Source: Ophiodon elongatus (taxonomy: Eukaryota; Chordata; Actinopteri; Perciformes; Hexagrammidae). From it: a stretch of 64,000 nucleotides of DNA. The stretch lies in the NCBI GenBank assembly GCA_016806645.1, contig JACSYO010002062.1, forward strand, positions 4,693,001 through 4,757,000, written 5' to 3'. Position numbers and translations under genes: made by a program. Below the pieces are notes generated by a model. That model was not told the DNA's origin. It searched no databases and saw only the letters and a program-made list of their open reading frames with translations. Below are positions 22,510-34,075 of this stretch, one piece after another; position 1 is the stretch's first letter; each line of letters starts with the position of its first letter.

Positions 22510-24240
22510 ACATATTGCTGTTTGCTGCTACAACCTTCCTTAGCTCATAAGTAGGTGGTTATTATTAGCTAATGTTGGTAAAGTTTAGATATTGGTATGT
22601 AGTGACAAACTGAGTCTACTTTTTCAACTGGTTGGCTTTTCTTTTACATTTACCATCATAATGTAGCTGGGAATTGTGGCAATAGTGGCAGCTGTTCAGC
22701 AGAAGTTACAGAGAAAAACGTTAAACTTTATGCTCTGAGATTTGACAGGTGACACGATTGTAGCTGGTTTGAAAGGATGGTTGCTTCTCGCTTACTTCTT
22801 TGGACAAAAGTTCAAAATGTTTCTTGGACATGACTGATGACGGATGTCAAGGGTCTTGATTTTGATTGGTTTGTTTTGCATCTAAAGTCTTGTGACCAAC
22901 CTCAGAGTCTAATTTCATCGAACAGAAATGTGTAAACTGTGCTTTAAATGTATGTCTAATATACTCCAGTATTTGAAACTCTGGAGTCCAGCTACCTTTG
23001 ATGAAAATGATTCAAATGCAGCTTCTTTCTGTCTCCAAAGTTCTTCGATTCAGATACAACGAGTGGTTTATTAATCATTTCATTCCTCTCCAACTGAGAC
23101 ACAGACACTTTGGCTTCTTTCCATTTTAAAATCTATGTACCTTATTGCTGGCCACTCGTGGTTCACACAGACCACTATCCTGTGTTTTTCTTTCTCCACG
23201 CTATCAGTCACACTGGTCATTCCCTCGAGGTGGTTTGTTTTTGTAAGCTTCAGATCTGCCATATTCAGATAACAGCGAGACGCCACACTGGAATCTGATG
23301 CAGGAAATTAAGGGACCACAAAATGAAATCTACAATATTAAAGGGAAGGAAAGTGTTCTGCTTGATGTCTTCACTCAGCAGCCTGTGGATCACAACATCA
23401 AATATCTGAAAACGTTGGTGGGCATCTGGAATATTCTGTGTGATTTCAGTTCTGGTCCTGGGTTCTGGCCTGATACTTGAACATGAACGAATGGGGAAAA
23501 AAGACAAACAATATACACAACAATTTTTATTTACATAAATAAAGCAGGCCATGACTGCAACTAAATAGTCTGATGCTTCGAATGCCTCCAAAGCAGAATG
23601 CAGAGGTTGAGAGAGCGGCTTGATCTCATAGTAACTGGCTGGAAATGATCCTAGAAGTAGCACACCCTCCATGCTAAATGAGCTGGAGTAGCAGCTACGC
23701 AGCCTGAATAGATATCACTTTATTAGAGGGAATGGAAATGCAGGGATTACCATGACACTCCCTTTTTTTGTACAGGCACTGGAAGGCTGGAACAGAAGTA
23801 CACTAGAACTAGAACATTGAAGTAGTGTGGAGTGTTTCTCCATGTATTTATAAAACCAGCCTGTCCATGTGTGAAGACTTTATTTCTTTAAGGGGTTCAC
23901 TCCAAAGAGCTCTTCCCATACAGATCGCTTTCAAAAGGATCAAAACATTTCTAGAATCGATTCAAAATAAAAAGAGGGAGAAAAAGAGGAAACAATTCAT
24001 AAACAGACTATTTGATGTAAACAAAGAGAAGGATAATCAGTCTAATCTGTTGGAGTTCTCTCACTGGCATTCAACCACAGATGTGTGAACACACAAACCC
24101 ATGCACAGGCGTGGACATTAACATCCATTTCCTTTCAGCTAAAACACAGGATTTTAGGTAATTCCGAAGATTATCGCACTCATCCCATCTCAATCTTCAA
24201 GTTGGACTTTTCGGTGCGTCTGTGAGAAGACATGGTGGCA
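22510..24240. other. Unique DNA, open frames of unknown meaning
   Basis: At 23265-23672 the minus strand is open for 135 codons, and at 23298-23480 the plus strand is open for 60 codons. Neither matches a family I know and neither has convincing splice sites. The rest of the interval shows nothing. Confidence 0.4.
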
Positions 24241-24242
24241 TC

Positions 24243-24243
<1 letters not shown>

Positions 24244-24290
<47 letters not shown>

Positions 24291-24296
24291 CACACA
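24244..24296. repeat. CA microsatellite
   Basis: About 26 CA units with one CG interruption. Confidence 0.96.
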
Positions 24297-24326
24297 TTTC
24301 CCCCGTACCCACGTGTCCCTTTCAAT

Positions 24327-24545
24327 GGTAAATGGACTGAATTTATGTCGCGCTTTTCTCGTCCAACGAGCACTCGAAGCGCTTTACAACACATGGCAGA
24401 TGTGCGATCTGCGGTGCGAGGGGTGCCAACCTGCTCATCAGGAGCAATTAGGGGTTCAGTGTCTTGCTCAAGGACGAGTCGACGCTCCGGAGGAGCCGCG
24501 GATCGAACTTGCCGATTAGTACACAGCTGCTCCATCTCCGTCTCC
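24327..24545 (+). mobile_element. Teleost dispersed repeat F4, copy 1
   Basis: It starts with GGTAAATGGACTGAATTTAT and continues with GCGCTTTTC, GAGCACTCGAAGCGCTTTAC, GGGTTCAGTGTCTTGCTCAA, GGACGAGTCGACGCTCCGGA and GGATCGAAC. This order is one I know as an abundant teleost repeat. A second, more decayed copy is at 49308. No coding capacity. I cannot give a reliable family name. Confidence 0.75.
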
Positions 24546-25990
24546 TGTGCCGGCCCCTTTACCGCTCAGCCTCACAAACTAAAGAGCCTCTTTTGGAAAT
24601 GCGAGGGACATTTGTCTTCCCACAAAAGACCCTGGTCAAGAGGCAGAGAGAGAGAGAGCAAGATGGAGGAACATGGGAAACATTTAGAGGAAAAGACTCC
24701 ACTGTTGAGAACCATCAACTTTACCTTTTTAGAGTTTGGGAAAATAAAAAGAGTTTTTACTTTAATTCGTACCTTATATATATTTTTTGGGCATATTGCT
24801 AAAAAGTCCCTTTTCTTTCAACCTGCAACCCTGTTTAAAATATGAGAGGATGAGAGATGGATTACAGGACGAAGCAGTGTAAGAGGCTGATCGCAACGAG
24901 ACGTGTTGCCATCGCCGTGGTTACTTCAAGACGCCTTTGGCGATGCAAGTCGTTCAAAACAGCGCGGTGTGCCTGTAGAGCGGGACTTCGTGTGCAACCG
25001 GGCGATCCGATGTGATAAACAGAAATATGTAGTCGCTCTCTCTCTCTCAAAGACAGTAAAATACAGTAAAGTATCACGACATGAGATAGCTCTTTCATAG
25101 TCCAACAGCTAGCTAGCAGGCTAGGCCTTCTACATATACCTGAATAAAAAAAAAAAAAGAAATAAACAGGAAGGGGTTAAAGTAGTGAATTCCACCTCTC
25201 GCTTGATTTAATTTGCTCCCTGGGCAAGTGTGACGCTGACGAGCAGTGTAACTTCACACACATGGTGCTGGATCAGTTCACCACATCTTTGTTGCAACAA
25301 ACAGATGTCTTGGGAAAACACATGTGAAAATATCCCTAGTTAATGTTGTGTATCTCAAATTGGATACAACTGTTTTTTTTTCCCTCTATGCCGTCTTTTC
25401 TACAGCAACATGTTCATGATATAAATTATTTAGAGCCCTCTGAATTGCTATACTGATGGAAAAAAAGGCAAAAATGTTATTCCTTTTGAAACCTTTATAA
25501 CCGATGGTCATGAAATAACCCTAAATGTTCAGAGTAACTCTTGAGGAGAATAAAACACATAGAAAGCTGCGGCTCAGTCCACAGTGTGAAAGAGGGAAAC
25601 GTGCAATCTTTGTCTGGTGAAGAGCAAGACTCTCAAACATTACTGGTGGGAATCACATAAATGTTCACGGGAGCATTATCTAGTGTGCAGACTCTATTTT
25701 ATCTGTTTTTTACATCTTTTTTCTTTCGTTTTCTGTCCAGCATCAAGCACTTATCATCTGGATGTGCGTGCTTTAGTGAAAACTTTTCAGCACACAATGT
25801 GGCCTTTACATACGGTAGAAACTCTGGCTTTAAACAAACATCCATCAACAGGTATGGAGGAGTGATGTGAAAGACGAAGTTAGTGTCACACAGTCTTTTC
25901 CTGTTAGAAGCGCCACAGAATAGCCTCTCCATTACAAAAAGCTTTTAAAACTCCTATTTTTTTTTTCTGTGTAGATTGTGTTACTCCCTC
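24546..25990. other. Unique DNA, no gene seen
   Basis: Short (AG)n near 24643-24657 and (CT)n near 25037-25050. No coding or RNA gene recognised. Confidence 0.4.
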
Positions 25991-25999
25991 CGTCTGTTC

Positions 26000-26140
26000 C
26001 TGCCACCCCGAGCTGTCTCCACAGCCCAGCATTAGTGGTCCGTGCTAACAGGAAGCCGACCGGTGCTGCATCCTGCTCTGTGACCGAGCCGCGGCCTGCA
26101 CAGATTGGAAAATCAATTACCAATCACACACCAAAGTCCC
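26000..26140. promoter_or_regulatory. Possible conserved non-coding element
   Basis: GC-balanced unique block ending in AAAATCAATTACCAATCACA near 26109-26128. It is preceded by a pyrimidine tract and ACAG/TAG acceptor-like ends, but without an open frame of known type. Confidence 0.2.
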
Positions 26141-26167
26141 TGTGAGACGCACCAACTCACCCACCCA

Positions 26168-26194
26168 ACACACACACACACACACACACACACA
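26168..26194. repeat. CA microsatellite
   Basis: About 13 CA units. Confidence 0.95.
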
Positions 26195-26469
26195 TTCTGG
26201 TGCACAAACAGAACACTTTACACGTACAGCAACCAAGCCTTGTACACACAGTGATTAAACACAATGGTTCCACCTCCCTCACACACACATATGCACATGT
26301 ACACTTAGCTCCACGGCGGCTACACTTCAGGATGCTCTGATGTGTAATCAAGAGTGTGTGTGTGTGTCCTTGTGCAAGCGTGGGTGTGTATGTGATTAGA
26401 CAAGGGGAGATGGGGTGTCGTCTCCGGCGTAAAGATATGGAGATGTATGCAGACATCAATTTACCATTC

Positions 26470-26530
26470 TGGGATGGAGAGGGAAGCAAAGAGAGGAGGG
26501 GAGGTGAAGAAGAGGAGGGACGCTGAAAGA
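26470..26530. repeat. Purine-rich tract
   Basis: Nearly pure purine, 60 bases upstream of a CA array. Confidence 0.8.
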
Positions 26531-26585
26531 GAGGGATTCCTGTCACGTTCATGAACTTAAACTGAGTCAAACTTTTCTCTGTATA

Positions 26586-26587
<2 letters not shown>

Positions 26588-26634
<47 letters not shown>
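26588..26634. repeat. (AC)23 microsatellite
   Basis: Uninterrupted AC units. Confidence 0.97.
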
Positions 26635-26635
<1 letters not shown>

Positions 26636-26639
26636 GAGA

Positions 26640-28120
26640 CACGCCTCCATCTCTTAAATATGTAAATGTCTTGGAATTTGTCTCTGCATAACAATTGGTC
26701 AACCAATCAGTCATTCAGCCAGCAAACACACCTGCTGCATGTGCTGTCGGCTTCTTCATTGGTATATTATGTGGCTGGCGACAACTCATTATTCTTTTTT
26801 TAATTAATACATTGTTAATATATTCACCTGCGGTATTGGGGTAGTACTTAATTAAAGTAAACCCTTAAGGTACTGTGTAAAAGTACTACTAAAGTCAGTT
26901 GCAAAACTTTCATTTCAAACATTTTATCATTTATTTGTTATGTTTCTGCTTTATTCATATTGCTTGCTTGGTATTTGTTTTTTGATTTCCTGTTCAGTTG
27001 GTTTTGATTTCTCCATTTATTTTTTAAATCTCATCTGGAAAACTTGTTTTATTGCACGAACAGACAAATCTCTATCTCTGCCAGATGTGTTGTCTTTTAA
27101 AGCACATTTATTGGTTACTTGTCATATTTATTGAATGGATCTAATATAATCAATGCTTGATTCAGACTGATGTCAACCACCTTCACATGTTTATTGTAGT
27201 TTTTTAAAATGCATATTGCTTGCTTAACGGGATGCCACCATGCTATAGTTACACGTTTACACTTAGGAATGCACGTACCAAATTGCAGTACAAACAGGTT
27301 TTGGACACCACTGACCAATGTGTTATTTCAGTCTGAGGCTCCTTTCATGGTTCGGGCTGATAATTATTGACCTCAGACGCAAAGGGGCAACCGGCCGAGA
27401 GGTGGTATATGACGAGTGGGTAGTAAGACCTGGTTGATGCTAACACCATCTACTTGACCATCAAGTGTTGATCACTTAAAAAAATGTCTGTTGCCTGAGC
27501 CCAGAAACAATGGTATAATGAAACGTGACAGAACTACTTATTTGTTTCAACAGAGAACGTGACCGTGAGAAGATTGGCGTTGTAGACGTGTCATGACACG
27601 TTGAAAGCTAGAATTTTGGGCAGAGGGTCTACATCCTTTGACTGAGTAGGTGATCCACTGTGTTTGGATGTATGATTCAAGTAAGTTCTTGCCAAAATTC
27701 TTAGCAGTAAGGTATTTTAGAAGAAGAGCTAAGGTAAGTATTATTCTACCTCAGGCTATGTGTTGTTATAGGTAGAATGTCAGCCAATAATTCTGTTCTC
27801 ATACAATGACTGTGAGTGCTGTTTTGGCCCTTAAATACTTTTTTATGAAAATGACCAGTGAGGTTGAATTTATATTTTCAAACTGCCAATTGATATGTGA
27901 CACATCTAACATTCTTATTGTTACATTTAATTGTGAATTTGATTTAGATATGTACTTTTCTCATACGAACCATTTGAATCTCATGAAATAACACTCCACC
28001 TGTTTTATGGCAGTCTTTAAGGCATCATAAGTCCTTATGAAATCGTCTCCCACAGGGTAAAACCTGAACTCGCTAGTGATAAATTCTAACACAATTATAC
28101 TTTTATACAGCTCCAATGGA
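26640..28120. other. Unique AT-rich DNA, no gene seen
   Basis: AT-rich sequence of normal complexity. No family or coding signal recognised. Confidence 0.4.
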
Positions 28121-28124
28121 TTTT

Positions 28125-28600
28125 TAAATGTTATTAGCTACAGTGCCATCTGCTAGCCATCAAACCGGCTTCAAATGCACGTCTGGAGCGACACAATCTC
28201 CATCAAATAACTTAATTTTGAAGTTTCAACACAATGCAACTGCAGAAACAAAATCCAATTCAAGTTGTGCATTAATATCTGATTATGCAGTGATTCCGAA
28301 AAGACGGAACAATATTTTAGCTTTGGCAGGGTTATCAAATGGCACAGCAACAATCTGTGTTGATGAAAAAATGTCATGCAGACACAAGTTCAAACGCATT
28401 CTCCACGTATTTTAAGCAGTGACATTTGGAGCACAACACAAACACTCATTTGAATATCTCAGAGCTCTGGAAATATATGTCTGCCTGTTTAGACCAGATC
28501 AGATTTCTTTGAAGTTCATCTCACATTACGCAATATTTGACAACGCAGTTTGCAAGAGGAGGAAGATTAAAACACACAACTCTCAATGCCATCAAATAAA
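28125..28600 (+). mobile_element. Possible decayed element starting with ACAGTGCCATCTGCTAGCC
   Basis: The opening resembles a type of teleost repeat I recall that begins with a 'gccacctgctggcc' block. A 95-codon open frame (28128-28415) runs through it but shows no protein family. Only one copy lies in the window, so the call is weak. Confidence 0.2.
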
Positions 28601-28794
28601 TGTCTCAAATATCATTCGAATCATCGATTCTATATCTGTGCAGCGAGGGACCATGTGTAATTGTTTTTAACAGCCTTGTGAGATGTTAGAACACTTGTCA
28701 TCATGACTAGAAATGTAGATAATTTATTTTTATTTTTAATGGTGCGAAATTTGACATGCAGAGCTTTACTTTTTCTAACTATCTGTTAGCACAT

Positions 28795-28985
28795 GTTAGC
28801 GTGCCCAACTGGCTAGCTAATGGCCGCCGCTCTGCAAAGCGCGATCATCACAGCGTCATCACAGAAGCGTAGCGCCCACTCTCCGGCTCTCCCTCAGGTA
28901 GACACTGCTGTTTACACCGTTAGCGCCATTAGCACCGTCAGCACCGTCAGCACCGTCAGCGCCGTCTCCCGGTTGAGGCATCATG
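28795..28985 (+). mobile_element. Dispersed family F3, copy 1, with 9-bp motif array
   Basis: Shared F3 order: GTCATCACAGAAGCGTAGCG, CCCACTCTCCGGCTCTCCCT and CAGGTAGACACTG. Then comes a run of 9-bp units of the type CACCGTCAG/CACCGTTAG at about 28917-28965. The same order occurs at 52.2 kb, with reordered or decayed versions at 44.9 kb and 49.6 kb. The open frame over it is only a product of the 9-bp period. Confidence 0.65.
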
Positions 28986-29200
28986 TACTGTTGTGTTCCT
29001 TTCACACTTTCAGGGGTCGGAGGATACTCTTAGAGCAGCAACCCAGCACGGGAGTTGCTTACCAATCGTAATGGAAATGAGGCAAACTAGAACATGAGAA
29101 TGTGTGATTTTTGTGACTCTATGTGGTGTTAAAAAAACTTGAATGCATTGGTGTTGGTGTCTCAATGTCTTTTCTCGTACCAGGCGGGTCTCATCCAGCA

Positions 29201-29700
29201 TTCGTAGCAAAAGCTACGAAAAAGAAAAGCTACGAAAAAGAATGCGCCATAATTTGTAGGTATCCCACGAAATTATTTTGTATGTTATCCTCGTCATCTT
29301 GAACGAGTAAAATATAAAGACCACAGCGATCTTTCAGCCAGGAGGTCACTCTTTGTTCCCCGTGTGAAACGGGAAGTGGACTTTTAGGTTGTTTTTTTTT
29401 TGTTACGTAACTTGCGTACTTTAATAGCGGTACTTCCGTAGTTATTTTAACCCAAACAACAATCTTTGCCTGAACCCCACCAAGTTGTTTTGTTGCCTGA
29501 GGCCATATCCACACTACTACATTTCCATTTTAAAACGCATATATTTTTGCTACATTTACACTGAGCCGGAGTTTTAGAGCACCAATTACAGAGGAGTTTG
29601 GAAACTCTGTTTTAAAACGAAAACTTATTAGTGTGGATTTAGCCTAAACCTAACTGATGGAAGTTTATTTAGAAAAGATTGTATGCATGTAAAGAACAAA
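29201..29700 (+). mobile_element. Dispersed family F1-like element
   Basis: It begins with a small palindrome, TTCGTAGC-AAAA-GCTACGAA at 29201-29220. A 15-base direct repeat follows (AAAGCTACGAAAAAGAA at 29211 and 29226). Internally it has the F1 blocks CAGCCAGGAGGTCAC, CCGTGTGAAACGGGAAGTGG and AACCCAAACAACAATCTTTG. Near 29655-29692 lies GGAAGTTTATTTAGAAAAG with GTATGCATGTAA, the block repeated twice in the 59.4 kb copy. Confidence 0.55.
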
Positions 29701-30945
29701 AATTGACACGTGTTACAGGCTTTCTGAGGAAAATGCACAAAATGCACTTTTTGTATGGTATCAAAAGAACCGTTGAGGATACATTGCATATACTAGTGCC
29801 AGTGTCATGCATTTTCAAATTCTATACAAAGGGGCTTTAATCAACAACCTCAACCTTTACTGCTGAAAAAAAAAGTAATTTTATCATAACAGGAAAAAAA
29901 AACAACATCTGTTTGTCTTTCAAGGCATATGTGGAAATAAAACAGTTTTATCAATTTATTGTCTCTTTATCATGAACAGGAGGAGAATATCTTATTTGTT
30001 TTCTAATGGAAAAGGTTATAGAGAAGAGAAACATTGCCTATTCATCCAATTAGGTGGTGAGTGTCTGGAGCAAATTTGTTTGTGTGCAAAGGTCACGTTA
30101 ATGAGCAGCAGAGAGCCGAGGCGACAGACCCGTACGACTGTCAGACACAATCTGTTAGGGTGTGAGGGGAGATAGGTTATGGGACTCTGTAGCCCTGACC
30201 CACCCATCCAGTTATTTGTCAAAACAGATTAGGAGGAAAAAGCAAGACCTCCGCCCACCTTAAAGGGGTCAGTTCATACACACAGATATTTTCTCACTAG
30301 CGGTAGGCCTATGTAATCTATGCAGATCTATGCAGCTGCCAGGTAGGGTCCATTTCTTCTTAATAAAATAAAATACATTGTTTCTGAGAACAGATGTTGG
30401 TGTTGAAGTTTGTAATGCAGTTTTTCAATTTCTCATCATTTTGATTCACCATGATTGAGTCATTATTGAAATATTTCCCTGAGGATGTTTTTAGTTTTTT
30501 TATATTGCATTAATGGGTGTTGTCTAAAACCTCACAGTATTGCCATGGTAATACTGTTGCTCCTCATCTGATCTTGATTGCAATCCTGGATTTTATCCAT
30601 GAAGTCCTCCAAAATCTCATTTTCATTTTCAAAATAGTCCCGTTATACTACGGCGCACTGATAAAAGTATTGCAATATGTACTTATTTGTAGTATTACAA
30701 ACTGTCTATGGCGACATTCCCGGTGTAAAAAAATGCTGTATTACAGTTTTTCTCCATTGTATACACACAATCCCATTGTTTTTCACTCAAATAGAAATTC
30801 GAAATCAAGGATTGCCTCTTTAATTGACGAAATACATAATTTGTCGTGGCCCTCTAGAATGACACACGGTAGCGTTTTTTCTTTGCCTTCCAAAACTACT
30901 AATTACAAATCGTTGTTGAAAAATAGATATTATTAAAGATGTGAC
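29701..30945. other. Unique DNA, no gene seen
   Basis: AT-rich sequence. The open frame at 30517-30936 has no recognised domain or start context. Confidence 0.4.
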
Positions 30946-30947
30946 AA

Positions 30948-31030
30948 CGACTCGGTTAAGGTTTGGTTAGGTTTAGTGAAACAGCATTAAAAGGTTTGGG
31001 GAACTTGGTCGGTTATGTCATGGCGAAGGT
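30948..31030 (-). mobile_element. Fragment of dispersed family F1
   Basis: CTCGGTTAAGGTTTGGTTAG is the reverse complement of the CTAACCAAACCTTAACCGAG-type core found in F1 elements. Confidence 0.4.
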
Positions 31031-31635
31031 TATATGGAAGCTTTCTTTGCGGCTTTTATTCTGAAAGTCATGTAAAAATGTCTTTCATAAAGTCGCCGTT
31101 GAGGTATTTTTCACTCCTGTCAGTCCTGAAGATGTTTGTGCAAAAGAAAAGAGACGTAAAAATAATCATTGGAATACAATGCTTCTTTGATTTTTTTAGA
31201 TTTAAAAAGTTGCAAGTTGCTTTTGTACAGTCATTTAGACAGATGACAGGAGGCATGTGTCTGATTCACTTCTCCTCACGAAAGAACAGTTGTTCAGTCA
31301 GTAGATTCATCCACCTCATTACTTCCAGCTGCCACATCTGGTTCCATGCGAACAAAAAAAAACACTGCGGATTAGCTATCTCCTCATCCTCTGGCATTTT
31401 TAAACACTGACGTGCTTCAATAGCAAAAGAAAGAACTGTGATTGTCGCACGCTTCCCGTTTCATTTGTAAAGTCACTCAACCTCTGTGGTTCCCAGTGGA
31501 AAATTGTGTTGCACATTCCGCATCATTCTGTGTGATGTGAATGCAACCGAACCTCAAGCATGAAGGAAACACACAAATAGAAATTCACTTTCGTCTGTGA
31601 TTCTCACTTCTCCCCGTTTCTCCCTTTCGCTCCCT
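31031..31635. other. Unique DNA, no gene seen
   Basis: Open frames on both strands lack recognisable motifs. Confidence 0.4.
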
Positions 31636-31639
31636 GTGT

Positions 31640-31800
31640 AATGTAAATACCAGTTTCAAAGGCCTATACAGCCTGCAGTCTGAAGCACAAAGTAAACAGG
31701 GAATCTGTCCCGCTAAAAAATCTCTATCATGCCTTTATCTCCCCTCATGGTGTACAGTATAAAACAAGTAGCAATGCATAGCTCCAATGCATGCAGCGCA
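31640..31800. promoter_or_regulatory. Possible conserved non-coding element
   Basis: Unique balanced block just upstream of an F1 element. It contains GCAATGCATAGC and CCAATGCATGCAGC octamer/POU-like direct copies at about 31772-31798. Weak, motif-based. Confidence 0.2.
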
Positions 31801-31818
31801 TACTAAAAAAAGGAAAGG

Positions 31819-32362
31819 TCGGCCCGTTGTCGCTCCCGGGGCGTCAAATACCGACTCTTGTTCAAGGCCCCTCGGCATCTGAGATCCACGCGCAAGGCGC
31901 TCCATTTACTGCAGCGCCTGTACCAAGACGCACCGGGATTTCAAGTATCTGAGTCATTACTAAACACAAAGAGGAAACGCTCTGCGAGTGTGGTGACGTA
32001 GTGTGAAGACAAAAAAGAAAAAGCCCACCACACATGGTTTGGAGGTCAAAGAAACAAACAGATCTTTGAACCAGGAGACCGTCGCTGAGTTATTTTGAAA
32101 TTACGTCCGTGATGTTTGTGACGTGTTTTCCGTCCGCGGAAGCTGCGTTGTTTACTCGCGTGCTTATTTTTAAGCACAAACCGTGATGTTTTTTACGAAA
32201 ACCTAGCTGAACGAAACCTAAGCAAGCGTACGTGTTTAAAATTCACAACGTTAACCGCAGGTTTACCGTGCGCCGAGCTGCCCGGTTTGTTAGAAAGTGA
32301 CGCCGTGAGGCCTGACAAAGCCTCAGTCAGTAAGTGACGAGTTGGAATGAGAACGCGTTGGA
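31819..32362 (+). mobile_element. Family F1 element with both inverted ends
   Basis: Left end CCGTTGTCGCTCCCGGGGCG then TCAAATACCGACTC. The reverse complement of the right end is ACGCGTTCTCATTCCAACTC then GTCACTTACTGACTG. The ends align with each other and with both ends of the 59.1 kb copy. The interior has GATCTTTGAACCAGGAGACC, GCACAAACCGTGATGTTTTT and CAACGTTAACCGCAGG. About 540 bp and non-coding, so non-autonomous. Target duplication not resolved. Confidence 0.65.
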
Positions 32363-32894
32363 AACGCCACAAAGATACGGACCATTTTCTCTGCATCTTC
32401 ACCGGTCCTGGCAAAAGAAATGCACAGGCGGAACGAGTGACATCAACAATTGTTTAGTTTCAAGTGTCCCTGTAGGGTTGTGCCATTTAGTCAGACTATC
32501 AGCACCCTGAAACGCGAGCAAAATAAAGGAATGCAGCCATTGATGATGTTGTTAATTTTACCCGCGCTTTACTTGCTGTGACAAGTCAAAAAGTCTACTG
32601 TGGGGAAAAGTCCTATCAGGCGCATCAGCTCACAAAACACAGGCATCTTCGACAGTAGGAGAAGTAGAAGAAGTACCTCAACATTGGAGATTGAGTAATC
32701 GCCCCCCATTTAGTAAATGTTTCTAGTATGTGAACTATTAAATCATTACATATTTAACATTCATGTATTTGTAGATATTCTAATTAAATGACCCGTCAAC
32801 GTTGCCATTCTGCATTAATAACATAAAAAACATTTACATTTCAGCTGTATGAGCCAGACCTTTGAATGTGTTTTTTTACCTTATGTGGGTGTTT

Positions 32895-32976
32895 ATGTGT
32901 GTGTGTGTGTGTGTGTGCGCGTTTTTGTGGACACACACACACACACACACACAGACACATACACACACACACACAC
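32895..32976. repeat. Head-to-head (GT)n and (AC)n microsatellites
   Basis: A GT block at 32895-32917 is followed after about 13 bases by AC blocks at 32931-32976. The two halves are mutually complementary and could fold into one long hairpin. Confidence 0.95.
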
Positions 32977-33079
32977 ATGCTGACTGGCTGGAACATTTGA
33001 CGGCGGAAGCCAACGGCCAGTGCTCTTTCGTCTTGTCTTTCGAAACAACAAATACACATTCTCTCTTAATATTTATCTC

Positions 33080-33330
33080 TCTGCCTTCAAAGGCGGCCAT
33101 CAACATGCAGGAAGAAAGAGAGACAATAGAGAGAGGAGGATGAAAGACCGGGACGCTAAAGTGCTCCGGCTTGGTTTTATTAGAGAGGGTTGAAAGCATC
33201 CCTCTTGGCAGCCATAACATGATGAAATCGCCCCAGCTGATATGATGAAATCTGCAGCGTTATTTAGAAAAACACAGAAAACAACTTACATGTGTGAAAC
33301 GACAATTAGGAGATGAACAATCCTAACTAA
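33080..33330. promoter_or_regulatory. Possible conserved non-coding element
   Basis: Unique sequence with two direct copies of ATGATGAAATC (33220 and 33243 area) around a CAGCTGATA site, and CGACAATTAGG further on. No coding signal. Confidence 0.22.
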
Positions 33331-33447
33331 CAAAACTGACAGCAGATGTAATGTCTGCCCAGCTCCCAATGAAAACATGGTTCGTAAAGCATGAGAATGG
33401 ACTTCTTTATATATATTTGTTACTTGTTCGGTATCTAGTTCAAAGAG

Positions 33448-33755
33448 GTGGTGATTGTTGGAACAGAGGAAAGACTAACGAAGATGGTTTTTTTAATACG
33501 TGTTTTTGTTTCTGTCCAGTTTGAATCAAGTGTTTTTACAATGATCAGCAAGGTAAAATGGAGTCCTGTAACTTTGAGGAGCGCATGTGTTGACTGTTTC
33601 TTTTCTCAGCTAACTCCATGCAATAAGTGTTTATTTTGACCGAACCAGAGTTGGTGATTATTGGAGACTAACCGAGACAGTTTTGATGAGTGTGATTCTA
33701 TGATCAGCGAGGTGAAATTACTGTTATTGGTAATCCTGTGGCTTTTAGGAGAGCA
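33448..33755. repeat. Diverged direct duplication
   Basis: Unit 1 (33448-33585) and unit 2 (33651-33755) share GGTGATTGTTGGA/GGTGATTATTGGA, GACTAACGA/GACTAACCGA, ATGATCAGCAAGGTAAAAT/ATGATCAGCGAGGTGAAAT, TCCTGT and GAGGAGCGCA/TAGGAGAGCA in the same order. Spacing is about 203 bases. Confidence 0.6.
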
Positions 33756-34027
33756 TAATAATTATTTGTTTTGCACGTTAATAAATTATAATAATTGTTC
33801 AAATCCCTGTTTATTTTATTTATCATGCATTCACTTACATACATAGCATTGTGCTTGAAAGGGGATGACAAATTGTGATTCCACCCGGGGGTCTTTCTTC
33901 CCGGCAGTAAATACAGATTGTAACCTTTCCCACAGAAGACAAAAAACAAATGTCCGTGGGGGTCAGTGTTTTTTTTGTCCAGTGCATATTTGTGCCAATT
34001 TAGAAAGGTAACGTTCACATTGCACAC

Positions 34028-34075
34028 TTAAAATAATCTTTAACTTCAACCAAACTATTTGTAACATGTTGCCAT
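34028..34075 (+). mobile_element. Small fragment of family F1
   Basis: AATAATCTTTAACTTCAACC followed by AAACTATTTGTAAC matches the F1 core at 0.87 kb. Short and decayed. Confidence 0.35.

Noticed and set aside
28910..28970. CRISPR-like periodic array
   Set aside because: The 9-bp period has no spacers and is internal to a dispersed eukaryotic repeat.
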